A stretch of DNA of 64,000 nucleotides. Origin: Perilla frutescens (lineage: Eukaryota > Streptophyta > Magnoliopsida > Lamiales > Lamiaceae). Made by a program: the position numbers and the translations under genes. Shown here one piece after another: positions 21,083-31,544 of this stretch. Under the pieces are notes generated by a model, which was given only the letters and a program-made list of their open reading frames with translations, had not been told where the DNA came from and ran no database searches. The DNA lies in contig BRKX01000007.1 of assembly GCA_026008535.1 (NCBI GenBank), forward strand, positions 57,711,001-57,775,000. Reading direction: 5' to 3'. The stretch's first letter is position 1. Each line of letters begins with the position of its first letter.

Positions 21083-22327
21083 TGATGAGGACATCCATAG
21101 CAATGAAGACGTCAATGAAGAGCTTCAATTCAAAGGCCCCGTCACAAGATTAAGAGCTAAGAAGTTGCAAGAATATTTGCAAGCTACAATTCGCAAGAAG
21201 CTTGAAGAAGAAGACGGCGTGCAAGGAAGCTTGAAGATGATGAAGTTATTGACATTGGAAGATGGAGATCAAGACATGGAGAACACAACATGAAGATGTG
21301 TGCACGTGTGCATGTGGACGTGTGCATGAGCCCAAGAAGTGAAGAGAATCGGCCCAAATTAACAAGGCCAATTTTCGGTCCTTGTTGGTTTTTATCTAGT
21401 AGTTATTTTATTTTGGACTATAGTATTTATTTTATTTAATTATACTATAGTTAGGATCAGATTTATTTAATTAAATTAGTTACAATTTTCGGTTACAATA
21501 AGTCATAGTTTGACTAGGATTTTAGATAAGGTAAGATCTACAAGTTCTACCTTAAATAGAATTCTAGTTTAGGAACCTTCCAAGTTCAATTCTAGATTGA
21601 TTTGGAATCATTATTTTCGCCCCTTTAGCTTAGGATTTTCGATCCACCTATTGTTATAAATAGGGGATCCATGTGACATTGTTACTTTAGACTATATTTG
21701 ATTATTAAGCCTTTGCTTTCAATATCGTCTCTCCCCGTTTAATCTTTTGTGAGTTTAGATAATTAAATTCATACTCTTAGATTTAGTATCTCTAAGTTTT
21801 ACAAAGGGAATTCGCCGTCCACGTTCGAGGGATCGTCGGAAACTCGCTATCCGAAGGGCAACTTAAAGAATTTGGCCTTGTGTACGTTCGAGATTCAAGG
21901 CAACTTTCGGGTTGTAATTAACATCACAACCACCGCCGCCGTCCAGCCACCTTCGACGCCACCACCATCCACCGTCGTCCATATCACCATTAACCACAAG
22001 ATCGTGTTCCGTTCGTGCTTCGTCTTGTTCAATCCGTAAGTCCATCGTATCTCTAACATATCCTATCTACCCTAGCCCTTCTAAACCAACTCATCACCAT
22101 CGAAAATCATCCCATAAGACCGTCCATATAGCCGTCCAAAAACAGCCCATCTTTGTTTGGAATTGTGTTCTTTTGTGTGTCATTGTCTAGGTATTTTAGT
22201 TGAGTCTTAGTCGTCTAGTTTGTTCCATTATTATTCCGCTTATTTTACTTTGATTATTTGAGTCATAGAAGACACAAAAACTTACGTGTGTCGACGTGTG
22301 TTCGTTCCTAGAGTTCGGGTCGTATCA
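21083..22327 (+). repeat. R9 5' LTR (family A)
   Basis: 1245 bp, TGATGAGG...GTCGTATCA. TATAAATAG at 21655-21663 lies in a palindrome with GATCC/GGATC arms. GTAAGT is at 22036-22041. Confidence 0.95.
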
Positions 22328-22333
22328 TAAAAG

Positions 22334-22353
22334 TGGTATCAAAGCCACGTCGG
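22334..22353 (+). other. R9 primer-binding site
   Basis: TGGTATCAAAGCCACGTCGG, 6 bp after the LTR; initiator-tRNA-Met type. Confidence 0.88.
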
Positions 22354-23282
22354 CTTTGGTTCGATTTTTGTGTCATATTTTATTTTACGTTGAATCGAGT
22401 TGTAATCTAATTCCGTATTGTTCATTGTTCAAAAAAAAAAGAGAGAAAAGAAAAGAAGAAAAGGCACGATCAAAAGAAAAAAAAAGAAGCCGATCGTTAT
22501 AAAAAAAAAATTGAAAATTCATTGTTTCCTTTTGTTCAATTTTAATTTTGGTACTTTACTTTTGGTACTAGATCATAGTTGGTAATTACCTAGTGAGTCT
22601 CATCTTAGTTTGGTAGTTTCCTTCTAGATTGTTTTTATTTTTGGAACTTTCCATTCAAGTTCAATTTCTTTTTGGTAACTTCCATAAGAGTCTTGTTTTA
22701 TTTTTCGTTCATTCCTTCTAGAGTCTAGGCTAATTAAGGTATTTAGATTGTGTCACATAGATTGATACATATCCAAATCCCCTACTTACCTTATCTCTTT
22801 CTTCTTTCCCTATCTATTCTATTTCTTTCCTTCCCTTATCTAGATTTATTTTTGGATTTCCTAACCTAATTGGAACTTCATTAATTGATCTACTTCTTTC
22901 CTTTCCTACTCTACCATACTCGACCAACACACACCCCATACCCACTCCTACACCATTCGGCCATCCTCCCTACACCATACCAACAATCGGCCACCCCATC
23001 CCTATACCTTATTACATTCGGCCACCCCATACCCACACATACTCAACCCGTATCTCATCTACACATACCAAATTCATCCTTGTTCTGAGAATAGCATTCC
23101 CGTCCTTCCTCGAAACAAACCACACGATTCCTTTACCTTCAAATACACGATTTTCACACACTGTGCACCATACACTTTGAGTGATACACGAGTGGTAAAA
23201 TCAAGAGTGAAAACAAAAGAGTGAACGTGAGATAGTGAGGACCTACCTTGTTTTCTTTACGTTTGTTCGTTTTGTAGGTACC
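22354..23282 (+). other. R9 leader
   Basis: Contains an A-rich purine tract (22431-22511), a region shared with R5/R6 leaders (TGGTAATTACC, GTCACATAGATTGATAC), a C/A-rich stretch (22915-23060) and a pyrimidine tract ending TTTTGTAG at 23277, six bases before the gag ATG. No gene is seen. Confidence 0.8.
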
Positions 23283-23390
23283 ATGAAGAAAGGAACCCAC
23301 ACCGAGTCATCCTCTACACCCCCAGTCGATCACCATTCGACTTCACCACCTTTGGACCCGTCCAAAGACCCTTCCAAAGCACCCATGGAG
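23283..23390 (+). pseudogene. R9 gag, first 36 codons
   Basis: ATG at 23283 begins MKKGTHTESSSTPPVDHH, the conserved gag start of family A. The frame is cut by the R10 LTR after CCATGGAG. Confidence 0.88.
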
Positions 23391-24186
23391 TGATGAGGAC
23401 ATCCATAGCAATGAGGAAGTCAATGAAGAGCTTCAATTTAAAGGCCCCGTCACAAGACTAAGAGCTAAGAAGTTGCAAGATTATTTGCAAGCTACAATTC
23501 GCAAGAAGCTTGAAGAAGAAGACGGCGTGCAAGGAAGCTTGAAAATGATGAACTTGTTGATATTGGAAGATGGAGATCAAGACATGGAGAACACAACATG
23601 AAGATGTGCACGTGTGCATGAGGACGTGTGCATGAGCTCAAGAAGTGAAGAGTTTCGGTCAAGTTGAAGAAGACCGGATTTTCGGTCCTTGTTGATTTTA
23701 TCTAGTAGTATTTTATTTTAGACTATAGTATTTATTTTATTTAATTATACTATAGTTAGGATCAGATTTTAATTAATTATTTAGGATAATTTCGGTTATG
23801 ATTAGTCCAAGTCATAGGTTTGACTAGAATTTTAATTAAGGGAAAAAACTACCTTAAATAGAATTCTAGTTTAGGAAAACTTCCAAGTCCAATTCTAGAT
23901 CAATTTGGACTCCTTATTTTCGTCCATTAGCATAGGATTTTCGGTCACCTATGTCCTATAAATAGGTGATCCATGCTTCATTGTTACTTTAGACTATATT
24001 TGATTATTAAGCCTTTGCTTTCAATATCGTCTCTCCCCTTTTGATCTTTGTGAGTTTAGATAATTAAATTCATACTCTTAGATTTAGCATCTCTAAGTTT
24101 TACAAAGGGAATTCGCCGTCCACGTTTGAGGGATCGTCGGAAACTCGCTATCGAAGAACAACTTAAAGAATTTGGCCTTGTGTATG
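23391..24186 (+). repeat. R10 5' LTR, left 796 bp
   Basis: TGATGAGG start; TATAAATAGG (about 23957-23966) lies in an 8-bp-arm palindrome (TCACCTAT / ATAGGTGA). It stops at CTTGTGTATG where R11 begins. The right third of the LTR and the primer site are not found, so they appear deleted with part of R11. Confidence 0.9.
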
Positions 24187-25581
24187 TGATGTGACCCAGA
24201 CAATGAGTCCAAGACACGAGAGAAAACGTAGCGGAAGACTTTTAGATCGAAACACGTCAGGCGAATGAAGGATTCAATCCGACAGATAACAAGACATAAA
24301 TAAACGACTAATAAGGGAAATAAGACTCGATTAAATGCTATACACCTAAGATACTTAGAAATATGACTCAACTAAATAAAACACACACAAATAAATAGAT
24401 AGATAGGCGATTTGGGACAGATTTGTTATACGTGTTAATTAAGGCGAATTGGACACGTATAGGTGATGAACGATTTATGGCGATGAATTATGGCTGGATT
24501 ATGGATGATGGCAGAAGATGAAACGTACGTAGATTGTAGATGAAGGATGGTGAAAGATGGAGATGAATTGAAAAGGTAGAAGAAGTAAACTTACTCGAAA
24601 TCGAAGATACGAACTATGACTCGATGAACACACTTGATACGTATAAGGGTGGCTGGAATCTGATGGTGAACGACGGCGGATGGCGGTGGAGTGTTGGTGA
24701 TGGCGGCGGTGGTTTGGTAGAAGGATAGGACAGATCGGTGAACCCGTGTTGAATCAACCCGAACGCACTCGTCTAGCTTCTCCGGATAGCAATTCTCCCA
24801 AGTACTTAATTATACCCTGAAGAACTTAAATAAGACTATTGATTTGCTAGAACAATAGAATTGTAGATAAAATTTTGATCAACCGAAGGATCGTGAGACA
24901 GATTGAGAAAAACTCTTTATTTCTTGCAATTGTCTCAATTATGAATGTCACATGGTGCTCCTATTTATAGGAGACATAATGGACGAAAATTAAACCCTAA
25001 TTAACAAGATAAACATTGAAAAATACTAATCCTAATCAATCTAGGATAAAATCAAAAAGATACCAAAAATAAGATAACAAAAATCTATCTAAATCTAACT
25101 AGATAAAGATAAATCCCAAAGTGGATTTGGGCTTGTATTTCCACGCCATCTTGGACCCAAATACTCGACCAATGGGCTGAATTAAATGGATAAATTCGTG
25201 GCCCATAATTCTTGTCACCTTTGCATGAAAAACAGCATCTCCCGATTTCCCATGCAAACGCGTATAACTTTTCATGCACACGTCCAAATGGCGTCGTTCT
25301 TCTTCTCACGTCTTCATGCTTCCTTCTTCATCATTAATGGATAGCATGCACACTAAACTCAAGCTGAATCTATACGTTAATTTAATCTTCAACCAGACAG
25401 TATGCCCATACCGCTGGCTCTTTGAACTTCCATCTTCAACTCTTCAAGTATGATCTTGATCATCATGGATTGTTCTTCAAATCTTGATTTCCAATCTTTG
25501 ATGACCCTCATTATAACAATCTTCGGACCTTTGAATGATAGCTCAGAATTTGATTCTTCAAGGCATTTCAGGATCATATCA
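24187..25581 (-). repeat. R11 3' LTR, chimeric
   Basis: On the minus strand it starts TGATATGATCC and ends GGGTCACATCA. The first 193 nt encode a gag tail like that of R5 (RVIKDWKSRFEEQ). The rest resembles family B, including CGCCATTTGGACGTGTGCAT and CATGGGAAATCGGGAGATGC. TATA is in a perfect palindrome (CTCCTATTTATAGGAG near 24958-24973). GTAAGT (minus strand) is near 24591-24597. Confidence 0.88.
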
Positions 25582-25756
25582 TTCCCCTCCTCTTGAAAAG
25601 AATTCGTCCTCGAATTCAAATCTCCAGGATCAAAGATGAACACGAAATGAACATCAATCTCTTTTTGCACAAGATTAATAACATGGGGCACATCTTTAGC
25701 AACCTGTAAAATAAAGATATCACAAGAAAATGGTTCACAAATGATGTTAGAATTCC
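25389..25756 (-). pseudogene. R11 gag C-terminus
   Basis: Encodes FSCDIFILQVAKDVPHVI, then FVFIFDPGDLNSRTNSFQEE across the polypurine tract and the LTR-encoded tail, ending at 25389. The N-terminal capsid-like part is deleted. It is homologous to R5 and R6 in this region. Confidence 0.82.
25582..25595 (-). other. R11 polypurine tract
   Basis: CAAGAGGAGGGGAA on the minus strand, identical to R5's. Confidence 0.88.
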
Positions 25757-26094
25757 CCTACTCGACCAACACACCCCCATACCCACTCCTACACCATTCG
25801 GCCACCCCATCCCTAACACTACCCCAATCGGCCATCACCCTACCTACACATACTCAACCCGTATCTCATCTACACATACCAAATTCATCCTTGTTCCGAG
25901 AATAGCATTCCCGTCCTTCCTCGAAACAAACCACACGATTCCCTTACCTTCATATACACGATTTTCACACACTGTGCACCCACATATTTGAGTGATACAC
26001 GAGTGGAAAAATCAAGAGTGAAAACAAACGAGTGAAAGTGAGATTGTGAGGATCTTCCTTGTTTTCTTTTACGTTTGTTCGTTTTGTAGGTATC
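25757..26094 (+). other. R10 leader, right part
   Basis: Starts abruptly in the C/A-rich segment of the family A leader (ACTCGACCAACACAC, as at about 22918 in R9) and runs to the gag ATG. The acceptor-like TTTTGTAG lies just before the ATG. The primer site and A-rich tract are missing. Confidence 0.82.
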
Positions 26095-27030
26095 ATGAAG
26101 AAAGGAACCCACACCAAGTCATCCTCTACACCTCCAGTCGATTACCATTCGACTTCACCACCTTTGGACCCGTCCAAAGACCCTTCCAAAGCACCCATGG
26201 AGTCATATTCGGATCCACCCGCACCATGGGATCCCAAGTACCATTTTGAAGCGTTGTCTAAGCATGTTCAAAGACAACACCAGGCTCTCTCCAACAAGAT
26301 AGACGATTTAGTGCACGCTCTTGAACGCACTAAAACAACACCTGTCTATCCTCCACCCATTCGAGGAAACCAACGCCTAGAGCATCACAACGAGCTTGAA
26401 GAGGAGTACTTTGATGAGAATACTGAAGAATTTGACCGAGGACGTCGCCCGAGACGAGGCCATAGTCGAGATGACTATGAAGAAGATCAAATGCTCCACA
26501 ACATCAAGACGAGCATTCCAGAATTTGAAGGCCTTCACGATCCCGATATCTATCTTGATTGGGAACGTAAGGTAGAGAAGATTTTCGTATGCTATGATTT
26601 TTCAAAAGCTAAAAAGGTGCAGCTAGCATGTTTGGAGTTTAAAGGCTACGCAGCCACTTGGTGGGAAATGCAGCAAGAAAGAAGACGAAGAAACAGAAAT
26701 CCACCCATTGACAATTGGGAGGAAATGAAAGGATTCTTGCGTGGATGCTTCATTCCAGTCCACTATGAAAGAGAGCTTGAGAAGAAGCTCAACCGGATCA
26801 AGCAAGGAGCTAGATCGATCGAGGAGTACCATAAAGAGCTCGAAACTGCCCTGAATCGAGTCGGAAAAGAGGAGACCTTAAATGCTACCATCATTCGGTA
26901 CATTGAAGGTATGAATCCAGACATTGCCTGTGAAGTCGAACTCAAGGAGTTCACCAGCATAGAGAGAATGGTGCAGTACGCATCAATTGTGGAAAAGCAG
27001 CTACGAGAAGGTCACCGTCGATCCAATTAG
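26095..27030 (+). pseudogene. R10 gag, N-terminal and capsid part
   Basis: Starts MKKGTHTKSS at 26095. Residues include IPEFEGLHDPDIYLDWERKV, TWWEMQQERRRR and an Arg-rich end (EGHRRSN). A TAG at 27028-27030 replaces sense codons of sister copies. Downstream, near 27242, one base is missing relative to R13, which shifts the frame. The protein is the particle-forming gag of a gag-pol polyprotein. Confidence 0.9.
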
Positions 27031-29110
27031 AGTTCAGCACCTACTCGACAGCCTTGGAGTAAAGGTACATCTTTCACATCACCTTCTACTCCTTCTACTA
27101 AATCCACACGACCCCGAGGTCAATCCGGCCCTCCGGAACGCCGTTTTGATCGTTCTACACCGCAAGCAAGCCGTAGACCTGAGTCTACACCCAGGCCACC
27201 ATTCCAATGGCCCAATCAGTCCACTCCAACACCAAATGCAACCCTAGTCGAGCCCGTGACATTCAGTGTCATAAATGCCAAGGTTGGGGTCATTTTCAGA
27301 ACCAGTGTCCAAACCGGCGTGTTCTGTTCCTCAATGAACAGAATGGACTTGAATCAGCCAGTGAAGATGAAGAGGAGACCCAAGACACCGCCCCTGAAGC
27401 AGTCAAGGTCCCTGAAGTCGAGCCAGATGATGAAGAAGTCGAGCTACCTCATGTCAGCTTGGTTTCTATTCGCAGTCTGAATATCAACTGTGAAGACGAG
27501 GAGCAATCGCAAAGAGAGAACATCTTCTACACTCGAGTTGCCATCAAAGATCAGACTTGTGCCATGATCATCGACAGTGGAAGTGTAATCAACGCAATCA
27601 GTCAGTACGCTGTTGATAAACTCGCCCTCACCACAACAAAGCATCCAAAACCGTACAAGTTGCAGTGGCTCACAGATCGCGGATCCATTCGAGTGACAGG
27701 TCAGGTACACGTGTCTTTTACTGAAGGTCGTTACTCTAACACTGTTCTTTGTGATGTTATTCCCATGGAAGCAACCCATATACTTTTAGGAAGACCGTGG
27801 CAGTTTGATAGAAAAGCGGTTCACGATGGTTTAGCCAACACCTACTCGATTACTCGAGATGGTCGAACCACTGTACTCAAGCCACTCACTCCTAAAGCCG
27901 TTGCAGAGGATCAAGAAAGGATGCAAGAGAGGTTCAAGCAAGAACGGGCAACACAAGCCGCAGCCACAGCCCGAACCAACTCGGCCGCCACTTCAACGCC
28001 GAGTTCCACCTCAAGTTCGACCAATGCAGCCCCTAAGACACCTCCTAATGATGTCTTAGCTCGTGGAAAAGCCACCGGGTCAGCCCCAAGTCAAGAGAAG
28101 AATCGATCCATGTTCATCTCAGTTAAAGGCGTAGAGAAAGCACTAAAAGTAGGTTTACCTTTTGTTCTTTTATCTTATAAGGACAGTGCTACTAATGGTG
28201 TTTCTTTGCCTTGTGATGTGCAGCCACTTATGGAGGAGTTCGTGGACGTGTTTCCGGAAGAGATTCCAAGTGGATTACCTCCAGTTCGTGGGATCGAGCA
28301 CCAGATTGACTTCGTACCCGGCGCAGTCTTGCCCAACCGACCGGCGTACCGCACGTCCCCTGAAGAGACGAAGGAGATCGATCGCCAAGTTAAGGAGTTG
28401 CTAGAGAAGAAGCAAATCCGAGAGTCGATGAGCCCTTGTGCAGTTCCAGTCATTCTAGTGCCCAAGAAGAACAACGAATGGAGAATGTGCATAGATTGCC
28501 GCGCCATCAACAAAATAACAGTTAAGTACAGATTTCCTATCCCTAGACTTGATGATATGCTAGATGAATTAAGTGGTTCTAATTTGTTTTCTAAGATAGA
28601 TTTAAGATCTGGTTATTTTCAAGTTAGAATGCATGAAGGGGATGAATGGAAAACTGCGTTTAAAACAAAGCATGGTTTATATGAGTGGTTAGTTATGCCT
28701 TTTGGTCTCACTAATGCACCGAGCACGTTTATGAGATTAATGAATCATGTTTTGCGTGATGTGATTGGTAAATTTGTTGTTGTCTACTTTGATGATATTT
28801 TGATTTACAGTCACAATGCACAGGCGCACTTAGATCATCTTAGGCGTGTTTTCTGTCTTCTGCGTGATGCTAAGTTGTATGGAAACTTGTCTAAATGTTC
28901 TTTTTGCATGGATGAAGTCGTGTTTTTAGGCTTTGTCGTTAGTTCACGAGGTATTGAGGTAGACCGTTCCAAAATCAAAGCGATTGAGGAATGGCCAACC
29001 CCGAAAAACGCCTCTGAGGTTCTATCATTCCATGGTTTAGCTGGGTTTTACCGTCGTTTTGTACAGGATTTCTCCAGTATAGCCGCCCCTCTTACTGAGC
29101 TAAGTAAGAA
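27031..29110 (+). pseudogene. R10 gag end, protease and RT
   Basis: The frame is open from about 27207 on the shifted register. A CCHC knuckle (CHKCQGWGHFQNQC, 27267-27308) binds RNA. Protease follows with DSG at 27573-27581 (DSGSVINAIS), then an Ala/Gln/Ser-rich linker, and RT with YFDD at 28785-28796. R12 interrupts after APLTELSK, between RT and RNase H. Removing R12 and one AAGAA restores the frame into 35739. Confidence 0.93.
29106..29110 (+). repeat. Left target-site duplicate of R12 (AAGAA)
   Basis: Matches 35734-35738 exactly and sits in CTAAGTAAGAAGGATC of the uninterrupted copies. Confidence 0.95.
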
Positions 29111-29536
29111 TGTAATACCCCGAAATATTTTAGAGGGTTTTACTCAACTTATGTTACCTGAGGGTAATTTAGGTAAGAAGTTGGGTCCTTAACGGATTCA
29201 AATAAAGGAAAAATCGTAGCCAGAGACATCTATTAAAATTTAATTTGGTCAAAAATTGCTTTAAAAATATGTTCTGATATTTTTCTCGAGCTGATAGAAA
29301 AATTTTCAAGTATCGTGCCAAACATTGAATTTTCCAATTTCGAGTTCAAATGAACACTTGGCACAATTTTAGGGTGAAAGGTAATAGATTTGGATAACTA
29401 AGGCACATCCGTCATTATCCAATTTCTTTTTCAAAATATTATCCTATTCGTAATTATCCTATTATTTTTCCATCATTATCCTATTCCATCATTATCCTCT
29501 TTCTTTTATTTGTTATTATCCTATTTATTTTTCTTC

Positions 29537-29545
29537 TATAAATAG
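29537..29545 (+). promoter_or_regulatory. TATA box of R12 5' LTR
   Basis: TATAAATAG about 430 bp into the LTR. It is flanked by CTTC and GGAG, so the palindrome seen in other families is weaker here. Confidence 0.7.
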
Positions 29546-30943
29546 GAGGTTAAGGTTTCATTTTTCATTCATTTTCAAAATCGAAACGCCGAGCAGCTTC
29601 TAGAGAAGGTACGACTCTAGTTTCTTATTTCATTTCCGAAATAGTCATTTTGAAGGTGTCAACGCGTAGATCACGAATACGTGATTGAAATGATGACACG
29701 ACGGACGATCACGATGGAAAATCATCGTGACCGCCGCCAAAAGTCGCCACCACCTTTCAAATCGGTGACTCTTTCGGGTCATTGAATCAAAAAGTGTCTT
29801 TAGGGTTTTATGTTCTATGTATATTTATATACATTTTCCATGTTGTCACTTTTTAATTTCGGGTATATTTTGGGTATCCGATTATTAAATTGTAGTCTTT
29901 TTCAGATCTATCCTTCGTGGATAGCCCTAACGTATTTTTAAGCTCAAAAGTTGTTCCGTGTCAAAATATAGTATTTTTATTTAAAGTTTCATATTTTTCC
30001 AATGGGCAGATCTTGCGGTATGAATTTATTTGTACCGAGTTAATTTTAGGATACGGGTTTGACCACCCCGTATGCCAAAACTTCCAAAAGGGTTTTTCTT
30101 TATAAAAATGCCCTGAGTAAAGTTCCCTTAAGAGTCAAAATATTTTGATGACCCGGGTGATGTGTATTAAGATAGTAGATTTTATTATATTTACTTCATA
30201 GCTAAGAAAGGTTAGATTTTGACCTAATGGTAGTCTTTCATCGAAACTAAGTTGCCGGATAATCTTGTAGGCACAGAAGAAGGAGACTTCTAGTTGAGAC
30301 CAGAATCAGAATCTAGATCTAGCTATTTCAGATCTGATTGCCAGGTGGGTTTTTATTATATAAAAATGTATTTTCGGGTTATTAAGCCCTGATATTTATA
30401 AAATGAATGTGATTGAATATCCAACTCATGACTGTATTTGATGTGCTCTCCTGACTCATGTAAGTCTTACTACTGTTTTTGGTGATGAAACTACAATGGT
30501 TCACGATATCGAGCCCCAAGCAAACAGGGCAGTGTCCAACCTTAAGCAGCCGGGTTGTGTACACGGACCGACTCACCGTAAGCGTTCTAGGGGAGAGTGG
30601 CGCGCAATGATGGAACTAAAATGATTTAGTATACATGGAATTCACAAATTTTCTGTTTTGAAAGCTTTCCATGATATGCTTAAAATATGATTGGATATTC
30701 TGTTTTATAAAATGATTGTGAAGGTTTTTCTCAAAAGTACCCACTGAGTGCATTAGTACTCACGCCCAAAATCATTTCAAATATTTTCAGGATGAGCTGC
30801 GGGATGGTGGACGGCTGTGCTAAGGTTGAAGGGCTATCATTTGATGTATATGTTTCCTTTTCCGCTATGGAGTCTAACTGAGAACATGCTTCCTTTTGAG
30901 TCTGAATAAATGCGCTACGTTCTTTCCGCTTACTCTGATTATT

Positions 30944-31066
30944 GTTACGGAGTGTTCGGTTCTCCGAATCCCGTTTTCTTTACTGTTATGGAGTGTTCGG
31001 TTCTCCGAATCCCATTTTCTTTATTGTTACGGAGTGTTCGGTTCTCCGAATCCTGTTTACTTTTTG
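30944..31066 (+). repeat. Three 41-bp tandem repeats with a TTCGG/CCGAA hairpin
   Basis: Units start at 30944, 30985 and 31026. Each holds TTCGG-TTCT-CCGAA, a perfect 5-bp stem with a TTCT loop (first copy 30955-30968). Repeated in the 3' LTR at +4207. Confidence 0.9.
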
Positions 31067-31071
31067 TCCCT

Positions 31072-31243
31072 GACAGGCGAAAGCCTGGCATTTATTTACT
31101 TTCCTTATTCAGACAGGCGCGAGCCTGGCTTTACATTGTTTTCCATGTCAAGGCAAAAGCCTGGCTTTATATTGCTTTCACGACAGGCGGGAGCCTGGCA
31201 TCTCTTTACTTCAAGTATTTGGACAGTCATCAGTCTGGCCTTT
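31072..31243 (+). repeat. Five tandem hairpins, three with GNRA-type loops
   Basis: Stem CAGGC/GCCTG closes loops GAAA (31074-31087), GCGA (31114-31127) and GGGA (31184-31197). A fourth unit has AGGC-AAAA-GCCT (31151-31162). A fifth is degenerate (CAGTC-ATCA-GTCTG, 31224-31237). Spacers are T-rich and unit spacing is about 33-40 bp. Repeated in the 3' LTR. Confidence 0.88.
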
Positions 31244-31529
31244 TTCATGCCTAACCTATTAACAGTTATCCTTTGAACTGTTATTATTTACATTGAAGTT
31301 TGCCTTTGTTATTCTTTCTTGGGTTCATCCTAAGAGTCATGGTATCTGGTTTGAGTCATTTCATACGCTTTAAAAACGTGGATTGATCCAATTATAGAGG
31401 TTATGCTGCCCAAATTTTTATGGCACTAACCCTATTTCTATGATTGCTTCTGTTCAACAACCCCTTCCCCCTTCCCCCAAGTAGCGCACCGGTCCCCTGC
31501 CCTTCTCCCGGGATCGGGGCGTTACAGAG

Positions 31530-31544
31530 TGGTATCAGAGCAGG
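31530..31544 (+). other. R12 primer-binding site
   Basis: TGGTATCAGAGCAGG, three bases after the LTR; initiator-tRNA-Met type, as is usual in Tekay elements. Confidence 0.85.

Larger units (their letters stand above)
21083..23390 (+). mobile_element. R9: family A element, 5' end
   Basis: Complete 5' LTR, primer-binding site, leader and the first 36 codons of gag, interrupted by R10 at 23391. Its left flank TAAGT (21078-21082) is the expected left duplicate in R8's RT. The rest lies beyond the right edge. Confidence 0.95.
24187..25756 (-). mobile_element. R11: gag-only element, truncated, B-like LTR
   Basis: Antisense element: one complete 1395-bp LTR, a polypurine tract and about 160 bp of the C-terminal gag ORF, then an abrupt change at about 25757 to plus-strand family A leader. 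It inserted in R10's 5' LTR (GTATG at 24182-24186 is the expected duplicate). The rest of R11 was lost together with the end of R10's LTR. Confidence 0.88.
29111..31526 (+). repeat. R12 5' LTR
   Basis: 2416 bp. TATAAATAG is at 29537-29545. Two tandem stem-loop arrays lie at 30944-31066 and 31072-31243. Short ORFs in this region read these repeats and occur identically in the other LTR; I do not consider them genes. Confidence 0.96.

Noticed and set aside
22334..22353. tRNA gene fragment at the TGGTATCA sites
   Set aside because: They sit 3-7 bp after LTR ends and match only the complement of a tRNA 3' end, as primer sites do.
23391..24186. Independent solo LTR in R9's gag
   Set aside because: No right end or second duplicate follows, and its partner LTR is at 63640.
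25757..26094. Inversion or separate element at the R11/leader junction
   Set aside because: The LTR at 23391 shares private variants with the 3' LTR at 63640, so a deletion inside one element (R10) is simpler.
29917..30105. 62-codon ORF in the R12 5' LTR
   Set aside because: Short, no ATG context or family resemblance; its duplicate at 34124 reflects LTR identity.
30944..31243. CRISPR-like array, because of regularly spaced short palindromic repeats
   Set aside because: Repeats and spacers are both degenerate copies of one unit, they lie in an LTR of a plant element, and there are no cas genes.
30896..31276. Overlapping ORFs of 126 and 114 codons in the R12 LTR, repeated at 35103-35483
   Set aside because: They read through the tandem hairpin repeats in two frames, show no domain, and are identical only because the two LTRs are identical.
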